From Actinomycetales bacterium (GTDB lineage: Bacteria; Actinomycetota; Actinomycetes; Mycobacteriales; Mycobacteriaceae): DNA of 12,967 nucleotides. The stretch spans positions 1-12,967 of the forward strand of contig DUTZ01000393.1 of the NCBI GenBank assembly GCA_012841845.1, read 5' to 3'. Made by a program: the position numbers and the translations under genes. Positions 1-7,061 of this stretch are shown here, one piece after another. The notes below the pieces were generated by a model. The model was given only the letters and a program-made list of their open reading frames with translations. It was not told the origin of the DNA and did no database searches. The first letter of the stretch is position 1; every line of letters starts with the position of its first letter.

Positions 1-1
1 G

Positions 2-595
2 CTGCCGCCCGCGGGTCGGCGCGACGGGATCGAGACCGGCACCCTCGCCGAGGCGGCCTCCGAGGGCGGGGCCCGCTGGCCGGGCCTGGACGCCCGCGCC
101 GAGTTCCTCCGCGTCAACAACGCGGCGTTCTCGTGGCACCCCGAGCAGGGCGGCTGGTCCCGCGCGCAGCTGGACGACCGGCTCGCCGTCGACTGGGTCG
201 ATCCCGGGGGGATCTTCCTCGCCGTCGACACCACCGGGGCCGCCACCTCGCCCGACGCCGGGGGTGTGGCCGGGACCGGGGCCGACGACGAGGCGGGCGG
301 CCGTCCGCGCCTCGCGGGCTTCCACTGGACCAAGGTCGTCCCGGGGGGCGCCGAGCCGGGGCCCGACGGCGTCGCGGACCCGGAAGGGGAGGTCTACGTG
401 GTGGCCGTCGACCCCGCTGACCAGGGGCGGGGCCTCGGCGGGCTGCTCACGACGCTGGGGGTCGAGCACCTCGAGGAGACGGTCGGGGCGCCGTCGGTGG
501 TCCTCTACGTCGAGGGCGACAACCTGCCCGCGCGGCGGACCTACGAGCGGCTCGGCTTCGCCGTCGAGCACCGGGATGTGACCTACGTCCCCTGA
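2..595 (+). CDS. mshD: Mycothiol synthase (MshD), C-terminal part, 5' end cut by the window
   Basis: MshD acetylates Cys-GlcN-Ins with acetyl-CoA, the last step in making mycothiol, the low-molecular-weight thiol of actinobacteria. The 197 visible codons are the C-terminal GNAT domain. The stretch FLRVNNAAFSWHPEQGGW is the family hallmark, followed by LAGFHWTKV, GEVYVVAVDP, the acetyl-CoA-binding QGRGLGG loop, and the closing LYVEGDN and YERLGF motifs. The gene ends in TGA at 593-595. One oddity is a Gly/Ala/Thr/Asp-rich low-complexity insert (translated from roughly 225-300) between FLAVD and RLAGFHW, which should be a surface loop. The N-terminal GNAT domain lies outside the window. The gene runs in the same direction as pstS, 219 nt upstream of it, but the PHO box in that gap suggests pstS has its own promoter. 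The identification is from recognised motifs and is secure. Confidence 0.93.
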   Translation: MPPAGRRDGIETGTLAEAASEGGARWPGLDARAEFLRVNNAAFSWHPEQGGWSRAQLDDRLAVDWVDPGGIFLAVDTTGAATSPDAGGVAGTGADDEAGGRPRLAGFHWTKVVPGGAEPGPDGVADPEGEVYVVAVDPADQGRGLGGLLTTLGVEHLEETVGAPSVVLYVEGDNLPARRTYERLGFAVEHRDVTYVP

Positions 596-630
596 TGAGG
601 ACGTTTGTCCAGGTCAGATCGGCGATCCGG

Positions 631-645
631 GGGCCCGGCGGGCCC
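631..645 (+). terminator. Short GC hairpin after mshD, possible weak terminator
   Basis: GGGCCC at 631-636 and GGGCCC at 640-645 form a 6-bp stem with a 3-nt GGC loop, 36 nt after the mshD stop. There is no T-tract, so this is a weak candidate. Its position between mshD and the pstS PHO box is what makes it plausible. Confidence 0.3.
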
Positions 646-658
646 TGCGACCTGGGGT

Positions 659-680
659 GTTCACCGGCTGTTCATATTCG
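659..680 (+). promoter_or_regulatory. PHO box (two 11-bp direct repeats) upstream of pstS
   Basis: GTTCACCGGCT (659-669) is followed directly by GTTCATATTCG (670-680). The two units are in tandem, share GTTCA, and repeat at the 11-bp period known for PhoP-family (PhoP/RegX3) binding sites in actinobacteria. A third, degenerate unit, GGGCGTTCGCT (681-691), may follow and would overlap a -35 position. A matching pair lies upstream of phoU. The inference is activation of pstSCAB by a phosphate-starvation response regulator encoded elsewhere. Confidence 0.72.
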
Positions 681-684
681 GGGC

Positions 685-713
685 GTTCGCTAGCCACTTC
701 GTGCGCCTAGCTT
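685..713 (+). promoter_or_regulatory. Putative pstS promoter
   Basis: A -10-like TAGCTT lies at 708-713, 17 nt after a poor -35-like GTTCGC at 685-690 inside the third PHO-box unit. A weak -35 overlapped by the activator site is expected for a PHO promoter. It would give a leader of about 95 nt before the pstS GTG. The assignment is by eye only. Confidence 0.35.
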
Positions 714-774
714 TCCCTCAGGCGGAGGCCTGTCCGTCACCGGCGTCGTGCGTCTCGCATGCTGCTCGGGTAGG

Positions 775-792
775 GACCGTGACCGCACGGTC
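775..792 (+). repeat. Inverted repeat in the pstS leader
   Basis: GACCGTG (775-781) and CACGGTC (786-792) form a perfect 7-bp stem around a 4-nt ACCG loop. It ends 11 nt before the GGAGG ribosome-binding site at 804-808. It could be an mRNA leader hairpin that affects translation or stability, or a dyad operator; the sequence does not decide which. Confidence 0.4.
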
Positions 793-814
793 AGTGACAA
801 CACGGAGGAAATCA

Positions 815-1930
815 GTGAACATCAAGCGCAGTGGAGCCCTCGTCGGGCTGTTCGCCATGTCCGCGTTCGGCCTCGTCGCCTGCAGCGACAGCGACGGTGG
901 CGGCGACAACGGCACCGCCTCCGCCCAGGTCGACACCGAGTGCGGCGGCGCCTCGAACATCCGTGCCTCCGGCGCGACCTCCCAGCTCAACGCCATGAAC
1001 ACCTTCAGCCTCTCGTACGAGGACTCCTGCGACGGCCAGACGGTGGACTACACCGGTAACGGCTCGGGCGCCGGCATCTCGGAGTTCTCCGACGGGCTCA
1101 CCGCGTTCGGCGGCTCCGACTCGCCCCTCAAGGAGGAGCAGGTCCAGACCGTCACCGAGCGCTGCGAGGGCAACGCGCCGCTGCACGTGCCGCTCGTCTT
1201 CGGCCCCATCGCCGTGGCCACCAACGTCGAGGGTGTCGAGCAGGTCACCTTCTCGCCCGAGGTGCTCGCCAAGGTCATGAACGGCGAGATCGCCAAGTGG
1301 AACGACGCCGAGATCGCCGAGCTCAACGGCGACGCCGAGCTGCCGGACGCCGACATCGTCGTGTTCCACCGCTCGGACGACTCGGGCACCACCGAGAACT
1401 TCCAGAACTACCTCGAGACCGCCGCCCCCGCCGAGTGGACCCAGGGCGTGGGCAAGGACTTCCGTGGCGCCGGTGAGGGCCGCCAGGGCTCGGAGGGCGT
1501 CGCCAACGCCGTCCGCGACACCGCGAACTCCATCACCTACACCGAGTGGTCGTTCGCCAAGAACAACAACCTCGGCGTCTCCAAGATCACGACCCCGGCC
1601 GACGAGGAGGGTGTCGAGCTCAGCGCCGAGACCGCCGGTACCTCGATCGACTCCGCCCGGATCGCCGACTCGGACAACGAGCACGACATCGTCATCGAGA
1701 CCGAGTCGTTCTACGTCCCGGAGGCCGCCGGCGCCTACCCGATCATCATGCCGACCTACGAGATCGTCTGCTCGACCTACCCGGATGCCGAGGAGGGCGA
1801 GGCCGTGAAGTCCTTCCTCCGCGTCTCGGCGTCGGAGGACGTCCAGGCCGAGCTCGAGGACGGCGGCTACATCCCGATCCCGGACGAGTTCCGCGACCGC
1901 CTGAACGCGTCCATCGACTCGATCAACTGA
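815..1930 (+). CDS. pstS: Phosphate ABC transporter substrate-binding lipoprotein PstS
   Basis: PstS binds inorganic phosphate outside the membrane and delivers it to the PstC/PstA channel. I start it at GTG 815 because GGAGG at 804-808 sits 6 nt upstream and the protein then opens with a lipoprotein signal: Lys/Arg start, hydrophobic core, and lipobox LVAC with Cys23 as the lipidated residue. The frame is open further upstream, but a longer start would place the PHO box inside the gene. Phosphate-contact motifs are ASGAT (51-55), GSGAGI (83-88), GSDSP, and the DSGTT loop within HRSDDSGTT (185-193). A Ser/Asp/Gly linker follows the lipid anchor. Four further cysteines in the mature part could pair. 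The length of 371 aa fits the actinobacterial family. It is the first gene of pstSCAB, and 43 nt separate it from pstC. Confidence 0.96.
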   Translation: MNIKRSGALVGLFAMSAFGLVACSDSDGGGDNGTASAQVDTECGGASNIRASGATSQLNAMNTFSLSYEDSCDGQTVDYTGNGSGAGISEFSDGLTAFGGSDSPLKEEQVQTVTERCEGNAPLHVPLVFGPIAVATNVEGVEQVTFSPEVLAKVMNGEIAKWNDAEIAELNGDAELPDADIVVFHRSDDSGTTENFQNYLETAAPAEWTQGVGKDFRGAGEGRQGSEGVANAVRDTANSITYTEWSFAKNNNLGVSKITTPADEEGVELSAETAGTSIDSARIADSDNEHDIVIETESFYVPEAAGAYPIIMPTYEIVCSTYPDAEEGEAVKSFLRVSASEDVQAELEDGGYIPIPDEFRDRLNASIDSIN

Positions 1931-1973
1931 TCGGGCCGGACTCACCACAGCACCACCTACCGATGAAGGCACC

Positions 1974-3041
1974 ATGACCGTTCATGACGCCGTCGGTCAG
2001 GGTTCGGGCCCGGCGACCTCACCGTCGTCGGGCCCGGGCTCCGGCCAGGCCCCCCAGTCCTCGCAGTCCGCGGCGACGAAGCCGTCCGGCTCCCTCGCCG
2101 ACGGCCCCTCGACCAAGAAGGCGGACCTGATCTTCCGCTCGGTCACCATCGCCGCTGGTCTGCTGGTCGTCGCGACGATCGTCTTCATCGGCATCGAGCT
2201 GACCCGTCAGGCGATCCCCGCGCTCCAGGCCAACACCGGCAGCTTCTTCGGTGACCGCTGGAACATCAACGTCCCCAGCTCGGAGATGGACCAGTTCGTC
2301 TTCGGCGTCCTGGACATGCTCCGGGTCACCGTGCTCAGCTCGGTCTTCGCGCTGCTACTCGCGGTGCCGGTCTCGATCGGCATCGCGACGTTCCTCGTGC
2401 AGTACGCGCCCAAGAAGCTCTCGCGGCCGTTCAGTGCGATCATCGACCTGCTCGCGGCCGTCCCCTCGATCATCTACGGCGTCTGGGGCATCATCGTCCT
2501 GGGCCCGTTCCTCCAGCCGATCGCCGTGTGGCTCAACGAGAACCTCGGCTGGTTCCCGCTGTTCTCCAGCGGCAACGTGAGCATCACCGCCAACGGCACG
2601 ATCTTCGTGGCCGGCGTCGTGCTCGCGATCATGATCACGCCGATCATCACCTCGATGACGCGCGAGACGATCCGGCAGACCCCGTCCCTCCACCAGGAGG
2701 CGGCGATGGCGCTCGGCGCCACCAAGTGGGAGAAGATCAGGATGACCTGCTTCCCCTACGCCCGCTCCGGCATGATCGCCGCGTCGATGCTGGCCCTCGG
2801 TCGCGCCCTCGGCGAGACCATCGCCCTGATGATCGTCCTCAGTACCGCCGTCCGGCCGTCCACGTGGTCGCTGTTCGACGGCGGCTACACCTTCGCTTCC
2901 CGCATCGCGCTCGACTGGCCGTACGCCTCCGGCGACTTCCAGCGTGGCGCGCTCATCGCGGCCGGCCTCGCGCTGTTCCTGCTGACCTTCGCCGTCACCG
3001 CGGCGGCGCGCATGGTCTCCGGTGGAAAGGTCAACAGCTGA
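1974..3041 (+). CDS. pstC: Phosphate ABC transporter permease PstC
   Basis: One of the two membrane subunits forming the phosphate channel of the Pst importer. The 355-aa protein has about 45 Ser/Pro/Gly-rich cytoplasmic residues at the N-terminus and then six hydrophobic segments. The first is around LIFRSVTIAAGLLVVATIV and the last around GALIAAGLALFLLTFAV. The EAA loop that contacts PstB starts with EAAMALGA at residues 242-249. AAVPSIIYGVWG and LGRALGETIALMIVL are typical PstC segments. The ATG at 1974 follows an AAGG-type ribosome-binding site (1966-1969). The stop TGA shares its last base with the pstA ATG, so the two are probably translationally coupled. Confidence 0.95.
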   Translation: MTVHDAVGQGSGPATSPSSGPGSGQAPQSSQSAATKPSGSLADGPSTKKADLIFRSVTIAAGLLVVATIVFIGIELTRQAIPALQANTGSFFGDRWNINVPSSEMDQFVFGVLDMLRVTVLSSVFALLLAVPVSIGIATFLVQYAPKKLSRPFSAIIDLLAAVPSIIYGVWGIIVLGPFLQPIAVWLNENLGWFPLFSSGNVSITANGTIFVAGVVLAIMITPIITSMTRETIRQTPSLHQEAAMALGATKWEKIRMTCFPYARSGMIAASMLALGRALGETIALMIVLSTAVRPSTWSLFDGGYTFASRIALDWPYASGDFQRGALIAAGLALFLLTFAVTAAARMVSGGKVNS

Positions 3042-3958
3042 TGTCCCAGGCAACGCCCGACCTCCAGAAGCCGGCCAAGCGCACGGAGACGTTCCATCCG
3101 ATCTCCGGGGGGCGCCGGTTCCGCAACAACCTCGCGACCGGCATCTTCGCGGCGAGCTTCATCCTCGCCGTGATCCCGCTGGTGGCGCTCCTGTGGACCG
3201 TCATCAGCAACGGTCTGCCCGCCCTCTTCTCCTTCGAGTGGTGGACCAGCTCGCTGCGCGGCATCGACGTCAACACCACCTTCGACGGCGGTGTGGGCCA
3301 CGCGATCTACGGCACGTTCGTCCAGGCGATCATCGCCGCGGTGTTCTCGGTGCCGATCGGCATCCTCACGGGCATCATGCTCGTCGAGTACTCGGACTCG
3401 AAGTTCGCCCGGCCGACCAGCTACATGGTGGACATCCTCGCGGGTGTGCCCTCCATCGTCGCCGCGCTGTTCATCTTCGGCCTGTGGATCATGACCTTCG
3501 GCAACGACCTCAGCGCGTTCGCCGTGGCGCTCGCCCTGGTCCTGCTCATGCTCCCGGTGGTCATCCGCTCCACCGAGGAGATGCTCAAGCTCGTCCCCGA
3601 CGAGCTGCGCGAGGCCGCGTGGGCACTCGGGATCCCCAAGTGGAAGACGATCGTCAGCGTCGTCATCCCCACCGCCATCTCGGGCATGATCTCCGGCATC
3701 TTCATCGCCCTCGCCCGCGTCATGGGCGAGACGGCGCCGGTGCTCATCCTGGTGGGCTACACCGCGCGCTACAACTACGACCTCATGAGCGGCAACATGG
3801 TCTCCCTGCCGCTGCTCATCAAGGTCATGCGCGACAGCGGCTCCGAGCCCGCCTACTTCCGCCTGTGGGGCGCGGCCCTCACGCTCATCATCATCATCGG
3901 TCTGTTCAACGTGCTGGCCGCCTTCGCCTCCAAGGCGCTCGCGCCGAAGACCAAGTAA
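3041..3958 (+). CDS. pstA: Phosphate ABC transporter permease PstA
   Basis: Second membrane subunit of the Pst importer, pairing with PstC. I start it at ATG 3041, which overlaps the pstC stop as TGATG and follows GGAAAGG in the end of pstC. The much longer open frame upstream is an antiparallel-type artefact of high GC inside pstC. The product is 305 aa with six hydrophobic segments, an EAA loop EAAWALGI at 191-198, [17 protein letters not shown], and [15 protein letters not shown], all typical of PstA. The last helix ends close to the C-terminus (ALAPKTK). Thirteen nucleotides separate it from pstB. Confidence 0.95.
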   Translation: MSQATPDLQKPAKRTETFHPISGGRRFRNNLATGIFAASFILAVIPLVALLWTVISNGLPALFSFEWWTSSLRGIDVNTTFDGGVGHAIYGTFVQAIIAAVFSVPIGILTGIMLVEYSDSKFARPTSYMVDILAGVPSIVAALFIFGLWIMTFGNDLSAFAVALALVLLMLPVVIRSTEEMLKLVPDELREAAWALGIPKWKTIVSVVIPTAISGMISGIFIALARVMGETAPVLILVGYTARYNYDLMSGNMVSLPLLIKVMRDSGSEPAYFRLWGAALTLIIIIGLFNVLAAFASKALAPKTK

Positions 3959-3971
3959 GGACTGCATCACC

Positions 3972-4748
3972 ATGGCAAAGCGCTTCGATCTCGAGGACGT
4001 CAACATCTACTACGGCGACTTCCACGCCGTGCAGGACGTCAACCTCGCCGTCCCGCCGCGGTCCGTGACCGCCTTCATCGGCCCGTCCGGCTGTGGCAAG
4101 TCCACCGTGCTGCGGACCCTCAACCGCATGCACGAGGCCATCGAGGGCGCCTACGTCACCGGCAAGGTGCTCCTCGACGGCGAGGACATCTACGGCAAGA
4201 ACGTGGACCCCGTCGCCGTGCGCCGCACCATCGGCATGGTGTTCCAGCGCCCCAACCCGTTCCCCACGATGTCCATCCGGGAGAACGTCGTGGCCGGCCT
4301 GCGGCTGCAGGGCGTGCGCAGCAAGAAGACCCTCGACGAGGTCTGCGAGAAGTCGCTCCGCGGCGCGAACCTCTGGGAAGAGGTCAAGGACCGCCTCGAC
4401 AAGCCGGGTGGCGGCCTCTCCGGCGGCCAGCAGCAGCGCCTGTGCATCGCCCGCGCGATCGCGATCGAGCCGGCCGTGCTGCTCATGGACGAGCCGTGCT
4501 CCGCGCTCGACCCCATCTCGACCCTGGCCGTCGAGGACCTCATCGCCGAGCTCAAGACCGACTACACGATCGTCATCGTGACGCACAACATGCAGCAGGC
4601 CGCGCGTGTGTCCGACCAGACGGCGTTCTTCTCGCTCGAGGCCACCGGCAAGCCGGGCCAGCTCGTCGAGGTCAACTCCACCGAGAAGATCTTCTCCAAC
4701 CCGGAGAAGAAGGAGACCGAGGACTACGTCTCCGGTCGCTTCGGCTGA
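3972..4748 (+). CDS. pstB: Phosphate ABC transporter ATP-binding protein PstB
   Basis: ATPase that powers phosphate import through PstC/PstA. All ABC motifs are intact in the 258-aa protein: Walker [10 protein letters not shown] (37-45), Q-loop Gln92 in FQRPNPFP, signature LSGGQQQR (149-156), Walker B VLLMDE (169-174), and switch His205 in VTHN. NRMHE after Walker A and QRPNPFP are typical of PstB. The ribosome-binding site AAGGA overlaps the pstA stop TAA (3956-3958). The gene closes the operon, and the strong palindromic terminator begins 17 nt after its stop. It is the positional counterpart of mycobacterial phoT, next to mshD and phoU, as I recall that locus. Confidence 0.97.
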   Translation: MAKRFDLEDVNIYYGDFHAVQDVNLAVPPRSVTAFIGPSGCGKSTVLRTLNRMHEAIEGAYVTGKVLLDGEDIYGKNVDPVAVRRTIGMVFQRPNPFPTMSIRENVVAGLRLQGVRSKKTLDEVCEKSLRGANLWEEVKDRLDKPGGGLSGGQQQRLCIARAIAIEPAVLLMDEPCSALDPISTLAVEDLIAELKTDYTIVIVTHNMQQAARVSDQTAFFSLEATGKPGQLVEVNSTEKIFSNPEKKETEDYVSGRFG

Positions 4749-4765
4749 TCCGACAGAATCAACGG

Positions 4766-4803
4766 ACAGCGCCCCGCCTCTCGATCGAGAGGCGGGGCGC
4801 TGT
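4766..4803. terminator. Bidirectional intrinsic terminator between pstB and phoU
   Basis: This is a perfect 38-nt palindrome: each 19-nt half is the reverse complement of the other, centred at 4784/4785. The half reads ACAGCGCCCCGCCTCTCGA. It starts 17 nt after the pstB stop and lies 24 nt past the phoU stop, so it can serve both converging transcripts. It has no long T-tract, which is common for actinobacterial terminators. Confidence 0.88.
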
Positions 4804-4827
4804 GCTCTGCGCGGGGCCCGTCCGGGC

Positions 4828-5595
4828 TCAGGCGATCCGGCCGGATCCGTCCGGGCCGCCGAGGCGGCCCCGGAGGTCCCGGTCCGCCTGGTTGAACCGG
4901 CGGACCAGCTCCTCGCTGGAGGACTCGGGGATCTGCGGGTCGTCCTCGGGCGAGGCCGCGTACTCGCCGGTCGCCAGGAAGATCACCCGCTGGGCCACCT
5001 CGACCGCGTGGTCGGCGAACCGCTCGTAGTAGCGGCCCAGGAGCGTCACGTCCACGGCGGCGGCGACGCCCCACTTCCACTCACGCACGGTGAGCAGGGT
5101 GAACAGGTGGCGACGGAGGTCGTCCACGGCGTCGTCCTGCTCGGCCAGGGTCGCGGCCTGCTCGGGGTCGCGGTTGAGCAGCACCTCGGTGGCGGCGCGG
5201 CCCAGGGAGACGGCGACGCGGCCCATCTCGGCGAAGTAGCCGTTGACCGGCTCGGGCAGAACACTCTCCGGGTGGCGCCGGCGGACGATCTTGGCCACGT
5301 GGCCGGCCAGGGCACCCATGCGGGAGAGATCCTGGACCAGCTGAATGGAGGTCACCACCTGGCGGAGGTCGCGTGCGACGGGCGCCTGCAGCGCGAGCAG
5401 CGCGAAGCCGCGCTCCTCGGTCTCCACGGCCATCCGGTCCATCTCCGAGGTGGACTCCAGGACGCGCTCGGCGGCCACGAGGTCCACCTGGAGGAGGGCA
5501 TGGGTGGCCAGCTCCATGTCGTCGGTGGCCAGGGAGCACATCCGCGCCATCGAGGTGGCGAGGTCCGCCAGTTCTTCGGAGAAGACAACACGCAT
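4828..5595 (-). CDS. phoU: PhoU/PhoY-type phosphate signalling protein
   Basis: PhoU proteins link the state of the Pst transporter to the phosphate two-component system and repress it when phosphate is plentiful. The 255-aa product is all-helical with two PhoU repeats. The second repeat carries the canonical metal-ligand motif [11 protein letters not shown] (191-201). In the first, the usual ER(x)GDH is changed to SRMGALAGH (91-99), which I recall as also typical of mycobacterial PhoY. About 40 extra acidic and polar residues follow the second repeat (from roughly 212) compared with the usual length near 215-220 aa. The ATG at 5595 has no Shine-Dalgarno, but a TATCCT hexamer ends 7 nt upstream, so a leaderless message is likely. 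It has its own PHO box and converges on pstB. Confidence 0.93.
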   Translation of the reverse strand: MRVVFSEELADLATSMARMCSLATDDMELATHALLQVDLVAAERVLESTSEMDRMAVETEERGFALLALQAPVARDLRQVVTSIQLVQDLSRMGALAGHVAKIVRRRHPESVLPEPVNGYFAEMGRVAVSLGRAATEVLLNRDPEQAATLAEQDDAVDDLRRHLFTLLTVREWKWGVAAAVDVTLLGRYYERFADHAVEVAQRVIFLATGEYAASPEDDPQIPESSSEELVRRFNQADRDLRGRLGGPDGSGRIA

Positions 5596-5602
5596 GTGAG
5601 CA

Positions 5603-5608
5603 AGGATA
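5603..5608 (-). promoter_or_regulatory. Putative -10 element for leaderless phoU transcript
   Basis: On the minus strand TATCCT (5608 to 5603) matches the actinobacterial TANNNT -10. Seven nucleotides separate it from the phoU ATG, the spacing at which transcription would begin on or next to the start codon. No ribosome-binding site is visible, which agrees. There is no good -35 at the right distance (TTGACG at 5615-5620 is too close), as expected for an activator-dependent promoter. Confidence 0.5.
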
Positions 5609-5637
5609 CTCGCACGTCAACGCGGCGGGGCGGGCGC

Positions 5638-5659
5638 CGATGGTGAATGGTCGGTGAAC
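5638..5659 (-). promoter_or_regulatory. PHO box (two 11-bp direct repeats) upstream of phoU
   Basis: Read on the minus strand, GTTCACCGACC (5659-5649) is followed directly by ATTCACCATCG (5648-5638). The two tandem 11-bp units share TTCACC. The arrangement matches the pair before pstS, and the distance to the -10 is similar (29 nt here, 27 nt there). The inference is that phoU is induced along with pstSCAB by the same regulator. Confidence 0.7.
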
Positions 5660-5697
5660 TCGCGTCCCCGCCGGCGTCCCCGCGGGGTCGACGTGGT

Positions 5698-6870
5698 TCA
5701 GCCGCCGGAGTTCTCGGCGTCCGCGCCGGCGAGCGCGACGGCGTCGTCCTCCGGGTCGTCGAGCCAGCCCTCCGGCAGCAGGACCTTCGACGGCGAGCCC
5801 TGCCGGCCGCGCGGACCGTAGCCGTCGGCGGGGAAGGGCTCGTCGGCGGGCAGGTCGGCGAGCAGCGCCGCGAGGTCGGCGAGCGTCCTGACGCCCGAGA
5901 GCGCCACCCGCTTCTCCGAGCCGGCGGGGAAGCCGCGCAGGTACCACGCGACGTGCTTGCGGATGTCCCGCATGCCCTTGTCCTCGCCGTGGTGCTCGGC
6001 CAGCAACTCGCCGTGGCGGTACATGATCCGGCAGACCTCGCCGAGCGTCGGGGGAGTGGGGGCCTCGCGACCGGCGAGTCGGGCGGCGAGCTCGGAGAAC
6101 AGCCACGGCCGCCCCAGGCAGCCGCGGCCGATCACCACGCCCGCGCAGCCGGTCTCGTCCCGCATCCGCACCGCGTCCTCGGCGGAGAAGATGTCGCCGT
6201 TGCCCAGGACCGGCACGTCCGAGACGGCGCCGACATGCTCGACGAGCCGGGAGATCTGCGACCAGTCGGCCTCGCCCGAGTAGCGCTGGGCGGCGGTCCG
6301 GGCGTGCAGCGCCACGGCCTGCGCGCCGGAGTCCACGGCGATGCGGCCGGCGTCGAGGTGGGTGTGGTGCTCGTCGTCGATCCCCACCCGCATCTTCACG
6401 GTGACCGGGATGTCCGTGCCCTCCGTGGCCCGGACGGCCGCCTCGACGATCGAGCGGAACAGGCGCCGCTTGTAGGGGATCGCGGAGCCGCCGCCCCGGC
6501 GGGTGACCTTGGGGACGGGGCAGCCGAAGTTGATGTCGATGTGGTCGGCCATGTCCTCGTCGACGATCATCCGGGCGGCCGCGTAGGTGTACTCCGGATC
6601 GACCGTGTAGAGCTGCAGGCTGCGCGGCGTCTCGTCCGGCGCGAAGGTGGCCATGTGGAGGGTCACCGGCTGCCGCTCGACCAGGGCGCGGGCCGTGACC
6701 ATCTCGCACACGTACAGGCCCGACACGCTGCCCTGCTGCTCCCGCTCGAGCTCGCGGCACAGCGTCCGGAACGCCACGTTGGTCACGCCCGCCATCGGCG
6801 CGAGCACGACCGGCGAGGCGAGCTCGAGCGGCCCGATGCGCAGGGCGGGAGACGTGGTGGGTGCGGTCAC
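5698..6870 (-). CDS. dus: tRNA-dihydrouridine synthase (Dus, DusB/Rv0823c-like)
   Basis: FMN enzyme that uses NADPH to reduce uridines to dihydrouridine in the D-loop of tRNAs. The TIM-barrel landmarks are APMAGVTN at the start, NFGCPVPKV with the catalytic Cys, VTVKMRVG, HARTAAQRYSG, VPVLGNGD, and the phosphate-binding VIGRGCLGRPW. The C-terminal helical domain includes RKHVAWYLRGFP. I prefer GTG 6870 (390 aa) because GGGAGA lies 10 nt upstream at 6886-6881 and homologues begin just before the RIGP segment. GTG 6909 (403 aa) is possible but has no clear ribosome-binding site. In the preferred numbering the catalytic Cys is residue 117. A 102-nt gap with a PHO box separates it from phoU, so the two are probably not simply co-regulated. 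It is divergent from the small membrane-protein gene. Confidence 0.93.
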   Translation of the reverse strand: MTAPTTSPALRIGPLELASPVVLAPMAGVTNVAFRTLCRELEREQQGSVSGLYVCEMVTARALVERQPVTLHMATFAPDETPRSLQLYTVDPEYTYAAARMIVDEDMADHIDINFGCPVPKVTRRGGGSAIPYKRRLFRSIVEAAVRATEGTDIPVTVKMRVGIDDEHHTHLDAGRIAVDSGAQAVALHARTAAQRYSGEADWSQISRLVEHVGAVSDVPVLGNGDIFSAEDAVRMRDETGCAGVVIGRGCLGRPWLFSELAARLAGREAPTPPTLGEVCRIMYRHGELLAEHHGEDKGMRDIRKHVAWYLRGFPAGSEKRVALSGVRTLADLAALLADLPADEPFPADGYGPRGRQGSPSKVLLPEGWLDDPEDDAVALAGADAENSGG

Positions 6871-6975
6871 GAGGGTCGATTCTCCCAGCGCGACCGGCCG
6901 TGAGTCCACTCGGCGGGGACCGGGCGTTCCCGCGTACCGGGCGGCGCGGCCGTCTCCCTGGCGCGGGCGACGGGG

Positions 6976-7003
6976 CGGGTGAGATGATGATCACTCTCGC
7001 CCG
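6976..7003. repeat. Inverted repeat in the divergent dus / membrane-protein intergenic region
   Basis: CGGGTGAGA (6976-6984) and TCTCGCCCG (6995-7003) are complementary apart from one T/G position, around a 10-nt centre that contains the palindrome TGATCA (6988-6993). It lies between the two divergent genes, 59 nt before the membrane-protein ATG. It may be an operator or an mRNA leader hairpin. I do not recognise it as a known regulator site. Confidence 0.4.
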
Positions 7004-7061
7004 AGTTCGTCCACGACGTGTCGCGTGGCCCGCGACGAGAGCCTGCAGCAGAGGAGTCCTG

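Noticed and set aside
605..814. In-frame upstream extension of pstS (70 extra codons)
   Set aside because: It would place the PHO box and promoter inside the gene and hide the lipoprotein signal; GTG 815 has a good GGAGG site and gives a proper lipobox.
1980..1990. GTTCATGACGC at the start of pstC resembling a PHO-box unit
   Set aside because: It is an isolated unit within the coding sequence with no neighbouring repeat.
2528..3040. In-frame upstream extension of pstA into pstC
   Set aside because: The extension is Arg/His/Asp-rich shadow sequence of pstC; ATG 3041 starts a normal PstA protein with a ribosome-binding site and stop-start overlap.
6980..6993. TGA...TCA dyad that loosely recalls a Zur/Fur-type box
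   Set aside because: It is one base too short for the 15-mer consensus and lacks the AT-rich flanks; dus is not a metal gene.
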